From the NCBI RefSeq assembly GCF_002865645.1, contig NW_020194609.1, positions 310,001 to 374,000 of the forward strand: a stretch of 64,000 nt of DNA, written 5' to 3'. The translations under genes were made by a program, and so were the position numbers. The number at the start of each line of letters is the position of its first letter. Within the stretch, counting starts at the first letter, position 1. Positions 27,801 through 40,400 of the stretch are shown here, one piece after another. The stretch comes from Hyaloscypha bicolor E (Eukaryota; Ascomycota; Leotiomycetes; Helotiales; Hyaloscyphaceae). A model generated the notes under the pieces. That model saw only the letters and a program-made list of their open reading frames with translations. It made no database searches and was not told the origin of the DNA.

Positions 27801-29480
27801 AGCCTTTAGGAATCTTTTAGAATATACTAATAGGCTATAGGCTTCTTTATAAATTATATATAGGGCCTATATATAATTCTTTTTATATAGACTATAGATT
27901 ATATTATCTATAATTAAAGCTAGAAGCTTATTTATAGAATTCTATAACGGATCTAGTAGCTTAGTATATATAATCTTATTTATATATTTAGATATACTAA
28001 ACTTTTTAGATACTTATAAAAATAAAAATAAATATAAATATAGAAGCCCTTATTTCTAGTATTTAATTATATAAATATAACCTATATATTATTTGAAAAT
28101 ATAGTTTTTTAGATTTATAAGAAGCTTCTAAACTTTAAATTGAAATATATAAGTAATTAGATCTAGCTAGTTTATAAGTTATAAGCTATTTAGCTTCTAG
28201 ATAATCTCTAGTTATTATAGATTTATTATAAAAGTATCTATAATATATTACTAAAAGAGCTAGTAAGCTTAAAAAAAAAGATTTCTTATTATTATAGATA
28301 TATAAATAGAACTAGTAAAAGGGCTATTACTTTAAATAAAATTATTAATAAATATAATAAATATCTTATAAGATTATTTTATAATACTATTTATATTTAT
28401 TATATAGAAAGAAAAGTATATAATAAAGTAGTATATATATTATATAAGTAATAGCTATTTAATAAAGTTATAGACCTTAATAGCTAGGCTTATAGACTAT
28501 AAGAAGAATATTATATTAACTCTTATCTATAAACTTATCTAAAAGAATTCCTACTGGTTTTATAGTTATAGAAAGATTCTTATAATAATAATTTATTTTA
28601 GACTAGAGAATTAGATATATTTATAAGCTAAAAAGAATCCGAAAATAACCCGTTTAGCTAACTAATTACTTCCGGGCCATTTTATAGATTTATATAAAGA
28701 AATTACTATAATTTATAAGTATCTTATAAAGGCTATAGAAAATAGTTTAATTGAGTTATAGGTAGTACTATAACTAGAGATTAGTTATATAGTCTGGATT
28801 ATAAAAAATAACTAGATAAAGGCTAGAATTTATTATAAGCCTGGCTTTAAAGATTTCTAGTAATAAAATAGTTTCCTATAAATTTAAAAGTAGTAAAAAC
28901 TATAAGAAAGATTAGTATAAGTATTTTTAGTATAGCTTATAGATATAAAAGTAAGTATTAAATTATATATTTTTATATTTTAATAAAAGCTATAGGCTTA
29001 TAGATTATTTCTTTTAAAAAATATTTATAAAAAGAATAGTAATATCTATAACTTATTTAATACTATATCTTTCCTCTTATAATAAAGCTTAAATCTCTAA
29101 TATATACCTATAATTGCCTCTAATTTCTAGTATTTTACTTTATAATTCTTATACTAAATATTTATTAAACTAAGATTATAGGCTAGCAAAAACCAAAAAA
29201 ATAAATGAAAGCCGAATAGTAATAGAAAAGAACTAGAAGAAATAGAAGAAATAGAAGAATTTACTATAGCTAGAATATAATCTTATTTGATTTATATATT
29301 AGTTTATTAAATATATTTATAGAACTATAGATTCTTATTCCCGTTTATAACTAGCTATTATAAATTATTATAGGTTTACTAGGATATATTAGAATTAAAC
29401 TTAGTAAAAGCAAGCTAGTATATTCTTTAGTAGGCCTAAAAAGAAATTAGTTATAAGAAAAGAAAAGAAAAAAGAAAGAG
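24880..29480 (+). pseudogene. Repeat family R, copy 1 (unknown large ORF, RIP-degraded)
   Basis: I do not recognise the encoded protein. It aligns in the same orientation with R2 (29,860-34,530); for example, 27,480-27,720 matches 32,200-32,430 and 25,410-25,620 matches 30,120-30,330. The beginning (24,880-25,060) reads as a Lys/Glu/Arg-rich segment, and a 'FGPFKP' motif follows near 25,110. A stretch near 27,690 reads 'VIIDDFLA' before a hydrophobic segment. Stops are TAA/TAG, consistent with former Gln or Trp codons, which favours the + strand as coding, but no reverse transcriptase, transposase or helicase motif could be assigned. The region from 23,892 to 24,880 holds the trinucleotide array and AT-rich sequence only. 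Confidence 0.5.
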
Positions 29481-29741
29481 ATTCTATAATATAAATATAT
29501 TTTATATACTATATTATTATAATTATAAGGAAATTAAAAAAAGAAATAATATTATATATAATTTATATAAAAGTTATAAAAAGAGGAATTTATTATAAAA
29601 GAAAGCTTATTAGCCGGATAAAAGAAGAAAAAGAAACTAGAATAAAATATAGGCTAGAAATTCTAGTATTTCTATTTAGATAAAAACTTATAACTAGGAA
29701 TTTTAACTTATAGTTCAATTATATAATAATATTATATAAAT

Positions 29742-29823
29742 AAGTTCAGGGCCGCTTTACTAAAATTATTATTAGTAGTTCTATATAAGCTCTAGAGCTA
29801 GTAATAATTTTGCTTTAAACTTG
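29742..29823. repeat. 82-bp imperfect palindrome (hairpin B)
   Basis: Outer arms aagttcagggc and gctttaaactt pair with C/T and G/A changes. Inner arms aaattattattag and ctaataattt-type sequence pair, as do apical arms tcta/taga. Same architecture as hairpin A with different stem sequence. It marks the junction between R1 and R2. Confidence 0.7.
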
Positions 29824-29859
29824 TTTTAAATAGATTTAAAATATAATAAAGGCTTTTAA

Positions 29860-32800
29860 CTAAATATATAAATTAGATATAGATTCTTTATAAATAATAT
29901 AAGAAGAAAAATAGCCTATAAATATATAAAATTAGCTATAAATAAATTAAAAGCTAAATAAAACTTTATAATATTTCTGAATATATTATATTATTTATAT
30001 AGTTTATATTAGAAAATATAAGAATATAAAGCCCTACTTATAAAATTACTTATAAGGCCACTATATAGAACTGGCTATAAGAAAAGACTAGTAATTATAA
30101 ATCTATTTTTACTACTTTAAATAACTAGCCTTATAACTTATTAATAGTTATTATAAAGAATAAAATAAATAGAAACTATTTATAAGAAAATATAAAAAAT
30201 AATTACTAATCTATTAACTAGAGCTTAATTTATAGAATTGTCTATAACTGGCTATTAAAGTTATTATCTAGTAGTTATATCCGAATTAAAAATCTCTTAA
30301 AGCTATATATTAATATTTATAACTTATTATAAAGCCCTTTCTATAAATAGAGATTTTATAAAAGTATTATAGATATATTAATCTTGAGTTATAGCTTAGA
30401 AAAAGGTAAATCCGGTAAATAAATACTTTATAAAACCTCTAGAGATAATTTTATAATCTTAGAATTTGCCTTATTTATATTAACTAAATCTATTATAAAA
30501 TATATCTATTTCTAGTTAGAAAGTATATCTAGAATTATTTAATTAAGCTTATAGACTATATTATTTAGAGTTAATAAAATTACTCGTTTATTAAAGGCCC
30601 GGTAATTATATAAGGCCTATAAGAATTACTTTTATAGGTAAATATAATTAATTAGATTTATAACTAACTAGATATATAAAATAAAAAATTAAAATATAAT
30701 CTACTTATTTAAAAACAGGTTATATAATAGACTATTAATTCAATCTATAAAATTCTATTTAAATAGATTATTATAAATCTATATATTAATCTATAATAAT
30801 AACTAATAGAGCTATAGCTAGATCTATATTTACTATAAGTAGACCTATACTATATTAGTCTATAAACTATATAGACTTACTAGTAAGATCTAAATAAAGT
30901 CTTTTCTAAGAATTATAGGTATTTCTTTAAAGAAAATATTATTTATAATTAATTATAAATTAATTATTAGCTAGTATATTACCTTAAAATAATACTTATA
31001 TTATATAAGTATCTTATTTCAGATAATTAGGTTTATAGATTATAAAAGTATCCCGAGCTAGTTTATTTTAGTAATTATACTTATAAATAACTAATTAAGT
31101 TTAAATAGAATCCGGAACTAGAAATAAAATATATATTTATTTAAAAAAAGAAAAGCTATAATATTTATTAATACTATATATAGAACGACTTTATCTTAGC
31201 TATAGTAATAGTAGTAAAGGGTTTTATAAAAAAAATATTTTACTAGTTCTATTAGAATCTTATAAATAGAAATAAGTAGTTTATAAATTATCTATAATTA
31301 TTATTATAATTATCTAAAAATAAAAGTACTAGTCTATATTTAGCTAGACTTATATTATAGTTACTAGTAATATCTTATAGATATAATTAATTTATAGATT
31401 AGCTATATAGTAGCTTATAGTCTAATTAAAGGTATTCTTAGATAAAGTAATATCTATAAGTATTTACTAGAGATTTATAAAGCCGAGATTAAATAAAAAA
31501 AGATTATAATTATAATAAGAATTAATTAAAAGTAATAGAAAGTTAATTAATAGGTTATAGGCTAGTTTATAGGCCAAATTATTATAGAAATACTTCTTAT
31601 ACTAGTTCTAGATTACTTATATATCTATAATTAGCTACTAGTAAATACTTATAAAAAAGAATATTTATAAACTATAGCTAGTTATTAATAAAATAGCCTT
31701 ATTAAAATACTAGAACTATTTCTAATTATTTTCTATTAAGCTATATATAATACAGATAGTATAGTATATAGAATAATAAATGCCTTTAATTAAATAAAGC
31801 TTATTAAAGAACTATAAACTATATATAACTATTAGTAAAAGCTATAAATAGAACCGCTTACCTAAAACTAGACTATAGTAGTAAATATAACTAATATTAT
31901 ACTTTTATTTATAGTACTTCTATATCCGGATTTTAGTAATCTATATAAAATATTATAAAGAACTTATAATATAAGTACTAGTAGCTATTCTTATATATTA
32001 TATTATATTTAAAGAAGGCTATTAAAGTTAAACGAGTATTTATAGTTCGGTCTATAATTTATTTAAATAAGAGATTAGCTATAAAATAAATTATATATTA
32101 TTTAGAGAAATAAATTATAAGATATTAAACTAGAAAGAACTTCTAGTATATTAGATATTTAAATAGATACTAAAAAGCCTTTATAGGGCCTATATATTAA
32201 GCTTAGAAATATTAGGTAATTTTATTATTTGTTTTCAAAACAACTATAGTTATATAATTTATTTCTTTATAAATATATTTATAAATATATTTAATTACTT
32301 ATATAAATATATAAACCTTAATATTAATATATAAATAGAACTTCTAGAAGAGATATAGGTTATATAGAATAATCTAGTAATTATTATAGATAACTTCCTA
32401 GCCTAGAAAGCTTAATTTATAAATTATAAATATATAGCTATTATTCTAGTATTAGTATTCTAGATATTTATTCTTATAAATAATTATTATAGCTATAAAT
32501 GCTTTAGGGAACCTCTTCTAATATATAAGCGGGGCTATAGGCGTTTTATAAATTATATATAAAGCTTTTAAATTATTTTTAAGATTATATAGTCTATAAA
32601 ATATCTAATTAGTTACTATAGTTATAAGTTTGCCTATAGGATTTTATAATAGATTTAGAAGTTTAATATAAATAATTTTATTAACTAAATCGGGAATTAA
32701 GAAAATAGCTTCTTTTTTAAGAAATAAAAATAGATATATATATAGAAAGCTATATTTCTGGTATTTAATTATATATATATAGCTTATATATAGTCCGAAA

Positions 32801-34530
32801 AAATAATTCTTTAGGTCTATAAATAGCTCTTTTATCTTTAATATAAAGATCTAGTAAAGGAAATCCGAATAATTAATAGCTTATTATTTATTTAAAAGAT
32901 AATCTATAATTTTAGGCTAGTATAAATTAGCTATAAAAGTAATAAAAAAGCTTGGCTTACTAAAGTATTATATAATAGCTATTGAGTTTTAAAAGAGCTA
33001 TTATATAAAGTAATTACTACTTATAAAGCTTAATAGAAAAATAAAATAATAACTAATATTATTTATATAAATATTCTTATAAATTAGAATATCTATAAGT
33101 TCTATATAGATATCTATATAGATATTTTACTAGTATAAATAAAGCCAGTTAAATAAAGTAGTTTTATAAGTAATATATATATTAATAATATATTATTAAA
33201 AGAAATAGCTAATATAAAAAAGTAAAGAGAAAGCTAGATAGATATAGAAATAATACTAGTAAAAGATCTATTATTTGAGCTATATTTACTAATAGATTCT
33301 ATTATAGTTCTATAATTATAAACTATAGTACTAGTTCGGGTTATTATATAGGAAAAGTAAGATATAATAAAATAGTATATATATTATATATATTTATAAA
33401 TACTTATAATCTGCTTTATAAACTATAAATACTAGATTATAGTAGCTTATATTTATATATTTATTCGAAATAAGGGCTATAACCTTATTACTTATTAGGA
33501 GATTCTTATAATAATAATTAGTATTTAATTTAAAAATTAAATATATTTATAGATTAAATAAGATCCGGAAATCGGTTTACTAGTTTATAAGATACTTATA
33601 AGCTGTTTTATAGACTATAATAAACGAATTATAATTCGTAAATATATTTATAAACTATAAAAAAATTATATAATCTAAGTAAGAGAAGTTAGTAGTTTAT
33701 ATATTAGTTATAAAGAGTGAATTATAAAAAAAGAACTATATAAAGAAGGGTTCGATATATAAAGCGGATTATAGTAGGCCTTGGAAATAGAAAAGCTTAT
33801 TATAGATCTAAAAGTACTAGATTTTATAAAAGAAATTAATTTATATATTTTTCTTATACTTAATTAATATAAAAGTAAAAATATAATTATATATTCGGAT
33901 ATTTATTCGGAAAGCCTAATAAAGTAAATTATTACCTATAAAGAGATAAGAGAGATATAGAAGAGGCTTATAGATTAAAAGAAGTATTATATTACCCTTT
34001 TTATAATAGGCCTTAAAGTAATTATTTATATAACTAAAATAGAGAGTTCTATAAGCTATATAGTAATCTATAAGCAGACTAGTTATATATATAAAAGCTA
34101 GCCGGAAGTATAAAAGAAAGCCAGAAAGCTATATAATAGATAAATCTATAGAAGGGTCTTCTAAAATATTAACTAGAACTATAATAAATAGTTAATAAAT
34201 CTATTACTAGTACTATAGAACTGGCTTATTTATAGAGATATCTATAATTAACTATTATTATTACTAGAAAATAGAAAGAATATTTGAATTAAGTTCTTAT
34301 AAGGCAGAATACTACTAGATATAATTAGTAGTATTTCGGGCCTATTAACTAATTAGTTAAATTAAGAAAAGAAAAAAATATAAACTTAATAGTAAGAGTA
34401 AGTCTTATATAGTTTAGCCTACTTTATAATAAAGTCAGAAATAGGCTAGTTCTATTTATAGGAAATATAAAGCAAAAAGAATTTATAGTAATAAAAAGAA
34501 AAAAAAGAAGAAAATAATATAAAACCAGGA
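29860..34530 (+). pseudogene. Repeat family R, copy 2 (unknown large ORF, RIP-degraded)
   Basis: Same family and orientation as R1 and R3. It is the most complete copy: R3 matches its 32,430-33,345 part. Near 32,375 the reading 'IIIDNFLA' corresponds to 'VIIDDFLA' in R1, the Asp to Asn change being a RIP effect. The tail (about 34,340-34,530) becomes purine-rich. A short stretch from 34,530 to 34,835 follows with no recognisable content and ends at the junction with G2. I cannot name the element. A DNA transposon or Helitron-like element is possible, since LTRs were not seen, but no diagnostic motif supports either. Confidence 0.5.
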
Positions 34531-34835
34531 TTTTTTTTTCTTAGTACTTTCTATAAAACTACTAGTTTTAGATTTCCTTTCGAGCTTTAAAAAATTATAA
34601 TAAAAGCCTCTTATATTTCAGAATTACTAAAATATAAAAAAAAGATATTTGAGCTTCTCTTCTTTTATTCTAAACTAAGCCCTAAAGATTTAGATATAAT
34701 TATATTCTAATATATAATTTTCTAGAATAAAGAGATTTTAGTATTTCTTATATAACTCGTTTTTTTTAAAGAGTTCTGAGAGCTAACTATTTAAGAGTAG
34801 TTTAAATATATAATAATATAAAGAAGTGAAATTCC

Positions 34836-35570
34836 CTTAATTAGAATTCCGGAAGTATTAAAGATATATTATTTAGCTTTAAAGTTATTAGCTAATAGTA
34901 GTTTAAACTTTAATTCTTTAGGTTTTGAAATAGCTTTAATATACTTAAGTATTTTAATAATATCTAATTTAGTAAATATTCTAGTATTCTAATACTTTTT
35001 ATTTTTAATATATTTTAAAATAGCTTTATTAATTAACTAAATAGCTTTATATACTAAAGCTTTTATCTTAAAGAAAAAATATAACTTTTTATAAATATTT
35101 TTACTAAAGTTATTATAGATATTATTAATATATTAGCTAAAGGCTTTATTATATAGTATAATTCTATTCTAACTCTTAGTATTAAAACTATTTATTATAG
35201 TTTTAATTTTATTAAGTTTCTCTTATCTATTTTTGGAAATACCTTTAATAATATTTTCGAATTCTTTATTATTAGCTTAGTAGTTCTTTAGCTTTTCTTT
35301 AATTAATTCTAGTTTAATTTTGTTTCTAATAAATATCTTCTATTTTAAGAGCTTATTATATATATTATTTAGCTTATCTAGAATATTCGTATTAAATTTA
35401 ATAATTATAGCTATTTTTTCTAGTATTAGTAAGCCTTTTATAATTATCTAAGCTTTTTTAATATTCTAAACTTTAATATTATTAATTTATAGGCTTTTAA
35501 TAATATTATAGCTTGTAAGAACTAGCTATTATACTTTACTAGCTTAAGGAATTTATATTTTAGCTATTTT
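34836..35570 (-). pseudogene. G2 extra ORF, 5' part (upstream of the 11-kb insert)
   Basis: Reverse complement aligns with 10,200-10,945 of G1, the Lys/Leu-rich, coiled-coil-like beginning of the extra ORF. It ends at the insertion point of the 11-kb element and continues at 23,812. Function unknown. Confidence 0.6.
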
Positions 35571-37440
35571 ATTATTCTTAATAAATTATAAAAGTATTAT
35601 TAGTATAATAGTTATAGGTTATAGAATAAAAAGTTCTTGAGATTATAAGAATTTCTTTTAAATATATTTTAAAATAAAGAGTAAATTAAAATAGTTTTAA
35701 ATTATATAAAAGTATTATATATATTCGAGTTTTTTTCTTAATAAGAAAATAAAGCTAAAATAGTAATATATATAATAGAGGAAATAAGTATAATAATTAG
35801 ATATATTTGAGATAATATAATTATAAATTATAAATAATTATAGAAAGCAAAATATAGAATTAGGCTTCTATTATAAAAAAGAATAGAAATATATATATTT
35901 AAGGAAATATAATTAAGGAAATAATTAAAGTAAATTATACTAAATAGTAATAATAGGGAAATAAGAAAGTAATATAATAGAAATATAAATATAGTAATAA
36001 TATCTAAAATATTAAAATATAAAAGAAAATAATAAAAATTTTATAATATAGAAATAGTTCGATTTTTTATTTATTTAGAAATATTTCTATTAATTTAAAA
36101 AATAGTATAAAAAAAGAGAAATAATATAGGAAATATATAAAAGATAAAATATATAAATATATTAAAAATTTTAGGAAAATATAAAATAAATATTAATAAA
36201 AAGAAAATTAGAATAATAGAATTAAGAAATAACTTAGAATAAGATATTATTTCTTCTAAAACTAATTTATATTTCTTTTAAAAGCTAATTATATTTATTT
36301 AGTATTTATTAAAATTAATTTTATATAATATAAAACTATTTAATTAGTTAGAATTTTAAAGTAATATCTATATTTATAAAGGTAATACTAAAAATATCGG
36401 TATATATAAAAAGAAAAATTATAAAATAATATAAATAAGATTTATAATACTATTATTAAGTTTGAAATAATTAATATTAAAATTAATATAGAATATAGAA
36501 AGATTAGATATTCTGAATTAGTATTAAGGATATAGGAATTATTTAGATAATATTTAATAATAAGAAATAGATTAATAATAAGAATTAGTAAATTATATTA
36601 GTCTTTTAAAAAAATAACTAGTTTCTAGTAATAAAATAGTATTATAGTTAGAGAAAGAGTTCTATATAAAAGAAGTTCTTTATAAAAATAGAAATATATA
36701 ATATACTAATTAAGTTTTAGTATATATTTTTAAAGTAGTTATAATATATATCTTAAATATAGCTATAATTATATTAAAGAAAAAGTGGGTTTTCTAGTAT
36801 AAGATAGGCTTTAAATAAATAGATCTAGTTTATCTAATATTTAAGAGATTTCTAGAATTATATATTATTAAATATTTTCGGAAATAATTATTAAGTTTAA
36901 TAAGGTTTTCTTTCTTTTTATAGAACTTCTAGTTTAGCTATTCCGTTTATATATAATTTCTAATTAGGAAGTTTATTTGAATATTATAAAGAAACTTATA
37001 ATAGTAGTTTAAATTAAAGTCGAGATTTATAAATATTATAGTTAAGCTTTAAACTAGTATAAGCTATAAGAATAGCTAGTTAAAAAGGTAAATAAAGCTT
37101 TTAAAAGGTTTTTAGTTTAGTAAAATATATATAAAAGGCCTTTTTTCTTTTTTTCTTTTTTTTCTAGCTTTAAATATAGTTATTATCTATTATTATAGTT
37201 CGGAATTAAAAGTTTATAAAATAATCTCTTAATCTTTTATTTATTTTTATATTAAAAGAAATATTTTATATTCGATTTCTAAGATCTAGTAATAGAATTT
37301 TATATATTAAGAATACTATCTAGTAATAATAATTAGATAATAGTAAAAAATAAATAATAGTAAAGTTTATCTGATTTCTAGAATAATAATCTAATAATAA
37401 TACTTTTTAAAAATTATAAATAATAGTTAGAAAGAAAAAA
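35571..37440 (-). other. G2 spacer and RIPed homologue of the G1 low-RIP segment
   Basis: About 35,590-36,420 is the reverse complement of the G1 spacer (9,291-10,200). About 36,440-37,330 aligns with gaps to the RIP-poor G1 segment (8,560-9,290) but has lost nearly all CA/TG. It contains a purine/pyrimidine-rich tract (37,139-37,171) where G1 has A28. No coding signal is seen. Confidence 0.55.
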
Positions 37441-40400
37441 TAAAAGATATATAAAGAATTAAAAGTAATAAGCTTCATTTCAGGTTAGAAAGAGCTTCTA
37501 TTATTAGATATTTTTTTCTAGTTCTTTATAAAGGAAATATATTTCGCTTTTTCTAATTCTAGTAATTCTAAAATATATAAAATAATACTAGTAGCTTTCT
37601 TAATCTCCTAAATATTATTTTACTTATAATATTCTATAACTACTTCTTTTTCTAGTTCTATATCTGTTTTAAAGTATTTATTTATAAGTATATACTCGTT
37701 ATTAACTTTATTTTTAAATAAGTACTAGAATCTATTTCTTTTAATAAACTATTTAAGTTAATTTCCGATATATATTCTTTAAAGTATAATACTATTAAGT
37801 TCTTCTAGTATATAGTATTCTTTTAGTTAATTTATATATCTTATTCTATATAAGCTAAGCTAGTAGTATAATAGTTTTATATTTTTTAACTTATCTTAAT
37901 TTATTAGTTTAATATTATATATAAAAACTAGTTCTTTTTCGGAAATAGGCTTTAAATAAATCTAGTAAATAATATTAAATTACTTTTTTCTCTCTTAATA
38001 TTATCTATTCTTTTTTATTTCTAGCTTCTTTAATATTTTTATTTCTTATTTATATTTATTTTATATATATTTCTAGAAATATTTCTCTATTATAGATTTC
38101 GTTTTATTTAAATATTCTTTAAATTAGAAAATATATTTTAATAAATAATATAGCTTTTCTATTATAGATTATATAAAAAGAAATAAATCTAGTTAGTTTA
38201 TATATAGTAACTTGGTTAATAAATAGAATATATAGTAGTAAATCTATCTAAGGCTTCTTTTTATCTATTATAAATATAATAAATATTTAAATAATTAGTT
38301 AATATTTTCTTTTAATTATATTATTTTCTTTAGAGTTATAGACTAAAATAATAATTCTATTAATTTCTAGCTTATTAAGTTCTTAAATTACTATTTCTTT
38401 TAATTTTGATCTGCTATTTATTTTAAACTATTTAAATAAACTATATTTATAAATAATTTCTTTTTAAATAAACTTAGTAATCTTTTTACTAGTTAGGTTC
38501 TTTAAAGATCTAGCCTTAACCTATTCTAAGAAGTTGTCTCTAGTAATAACTAATAAATTATATCTTTTATAGTCTAGTAGTTTAACTATATTAATCCCAA
38601 GATAATAGAAAAGAAATATAGCTTTTATTAGATATAGAGCTTTTTCTTGTTTTCTTTTACTTTTATACTAATAGATCTTATAAGTATTAATATACTTCTA
38701 TATATAGTTATAGTAATCTTTCTAGTAATAGTAATTAGTTACTAAATAAAAGATATTTTCTTTTCCTATATATATAATCTTATTATATAGCTCTTTAATA
38801 ATAATTTCTTTTTATTCTTAATTATTAATAATAAGCTAAGGCAAATATACTTTAGATATAACTTTCTATAATAACTAATCTCTTATACTATAATTTAAAG
38901 CTTTTTTATTTAACTTTCGAAACTCGGCTCTAGATATTTCTTTTAGTCTAAAAAGTATTATAAAATATTATATAATATTCTAGTATTATTTAAAATAGCT
39001 ATTATTTAAGGGATTTAATAAAATAGTCGGGTTATTAAATATAGTATATAAGTTAATATTATTATTTACTATTTTACTAGAGATTATATATAAAAACTAT
39101 AGCTTTTACTATTATTTTACTTTCGGATTTTATTATTTTTTAATATTACTAATTTGTTTCTAGATATAGTAAAACTTTAATTATTAATCTCTAGTAACTG
39201 GATACTATTATCTAAATATCTAATAAAGGTTTTAGAAGTCTAATTTCTTAAAATAATATTATATAACTAAACCGGAACTACTTCTTTTAACTAAACTTTC
39301 CGTCTAATAAGTACTATTCTAATAATATTAAGCTCTATTACTAACTATTTAGTAATATTTTTATTATCTTTAGTATTATTGTTTTATTATAAATATCTCA
39401 ATAATTTATTAGTAGTAATATACTTGATTTCTTTAATATATTTGATTTTAAAGTTAAATAGTTGAATTTATACTAACTAGTAAATAGCTAGAGCTCTAGA
39501 AAGATCTATAGCCGCTTTATTTAGCTATATAACAAATATATTAGTATCTAGTTTAAAAATAAAATAAATTTCATATAGCTAGAATTATACTTTTTATAAA
39601 TACCTTTACTAGTTTTTAATATTTTCTCTTAATAGTATTATATTTCTATTTACTATTATTTCAGATTTTAGACTTATATTATATAATTCTCTTTTTTCCT
39701 TTATTATTATATTAACTAAAAGTTTTATTCTAATTATCTAGACTAATATCTATTATTAATATAATTATTTCCTAATTTTCTAATAAATTATAATATAACT
39801 TATAGAATATTAGAATAATAGTAAGCTTTTTTTAAAGAATTTATATAACTTGCTTTTATTTATTATTCTAGTTTTATATTATATCTTTTTTTATTAAATA
39901 GTAAATGGATTTAGTAATAATTATAAAGCCTTTAATCTAAATATAAAAATAAATAATAATTCTAATAAATATCTTATTTTTAGTTATATTATTATAATAT
40001 TTCTATCTTAAAATCTTAGTAATTTCTAAGCTTAAAGAACTTCTTCTAAATACTTTATAAATAAAGCTAATAATAACTATATTATTATAATAGAACTATA
40101 ATTTTTCTCTAATATTAGCTCTAGCTTATTTAATTCTATCTAAGATTATATTTAGATTTTAAAAGTATTCGAATATAAAACACCGAATTTTAGGTAAAAT
40201 AAGCTATTTATTATAGTCTATATAAGATTCCTTAACTCTAATATTATTAATAAATAATATAGTAATTTTAGGAAATAAATTCTTTAGAATAGTTATAATA
40301 ACTTATATAAACTATATAATAGAATTAGTAGCTTCCTAAAATAATATAGTTATTCTTAATAGCTCTAGAGGTATTATAAATATAGTTAAATCTTTACTAT

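Larger units (their letters stand above)
23813..34835. mobile_element. 11-kb insert in G2 containing repeat family R copies
   Basis: Defined by comparison with G1: the sequence matching G1 ends at about 23,812 and continues at about 34,836, while G1 is uninterrupted at about 10,945. It contains a hairpin (23,811-23,891), trinucleotide repeats, R copy 1, a second hairpin, and R copy 2. No LTR pair, clear terminal inverted repeat or certain target duplication was found, so the element class is unresolved. It could be one composite element or two successive insertions. Confidence 0.6.
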
